Assembly (NCBI RefSeq): GCF_001437405.1 | Contig: NZ_JQBY01000004.1 | Coordinates: 1 to 64,000, forward strand | From: Pediococcus ethanolidurans | GTDB taxonomy: Bacteria > Bacillota > Bacilli > Lactobacillales > Lactobacillaceae | Direction of reading: 5' to 3' | Length of the DNA stretch: 64,000 bases | Part shown: positions 63,931 through 64,000 of the stretch, one piece after another | Layout: the number at the start of each line of letters is the position of its first letter | Numbering within the stretch: the stretch's first letter is position 1 | Notes under the pieces: model-generated | What the model saw: the letters and a program-made list of their open reading frames with translations, nothing else | What the model was told of the DNA's origin: nothing | Database searches by the model: none | Program-made: the position numbers and the translations under genes

Positions 63931-64000
63931 TTATGCCTCCTCAATCGAGTATGTTTACCAAAAAAATTGCATTCAAAAAGAGACCGAAAATGTGTTTCCC

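Overview
The window is a low-GC Firmicutes chromosome segment, almost certainly from a Lactobacillaceae member. The evidence is the lactic-acid-bacterium gene set: a maltose-phosphorylase/beta-phosphoglucomutase maltose locus, a WxL/DUF916 cell-surface cluster, LysM/Apf-type secreted proteins, a SigH/ComX-like sigma factor, RpoE (delta) beside pyrG, strong AGGAGG ribosome binding sites and several TTG starts. Species cannot be fixed from this window alone. I see no tRNA, rRNA, CRISPR array, insertion sequence with a transposase, or prophage.

Layout: 0.1-6.7 kb holds housekeeping genes (pyrG, rpoE, a DUF1934 protein, an HD phosphohydrolase, a HAD phosphatase and two membrane proteins). 6.9-12.8 kb is a cell-surface complex cluster (two WxL proteins, a small LPxT protein, a DUF916/DUF3324 membrane protein) with an Mga-like regulator. 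Its inner WxL gene is preceded by an exact 100-bp tandem leader repeat. 13-24.7 kb holds a lipoprotein, a YdcF-like protein, PnuC, a GlsB/YeaQ stress protein whose leader carries the same repeat family, two aldo-keto reductases, a permease/C26 hydrolase pair, DegV, a ROK kinase and unknowns. 24.8-40.6 kb is a maltose/maltodextrin island: malL, CPBP protease, galM, then the minus-strand run malR, second malL-like gene, amylase, malE, malF, malG, yesL-like gene, ATPase, mapA, pgmB. Imported maltose is cleaved by MapA to beta-glucose-1-phosphate and glucose, PgmB makes glucose-6-phosphate, and GalM interconverts anomers. Candidate CcpA (cre) and MalR operators sit in front of the units.

40.8-48.2 kb has ackA, a lactococcin-972-type membrane protein/ABC ATPase pair without a visible bacteriocin gene, a MATE exporter and a purine permease. 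48.2-48.8 kb is an array of five ~115-bp hairpin units. 48.9-63.8 kb holds two LysM/Apf paralogues, an Eis-like acetyltransferase, a lone PTS EIIC, a SigH/ComX-like sigma factor, an XRE protein, a HAD hydrolase, a very large YhgE/Pip protein, a second C26 hydrolase, an OppA lipoprotein, an unlisted 35-aa cysteine-rich ORF with its own promoter and terminator, and a MazE/MazF-like toxin-antitoxin pair.

The most striking content is non-coding. There are four sets of foldback repeats: a 436-602 bp element with terminal inverted repeats and long-range pairing (three copies, one cut by the window start); the 100-bp leader repeats ending exactly at a Shine-Dalgarno sequence, with related copies at a second gene; the 115-bp hairpin array; and a two-unit structured region downstream of degV. 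In several of these a constant frame surrounds interchangeable, base-pair-conserving hairpins.
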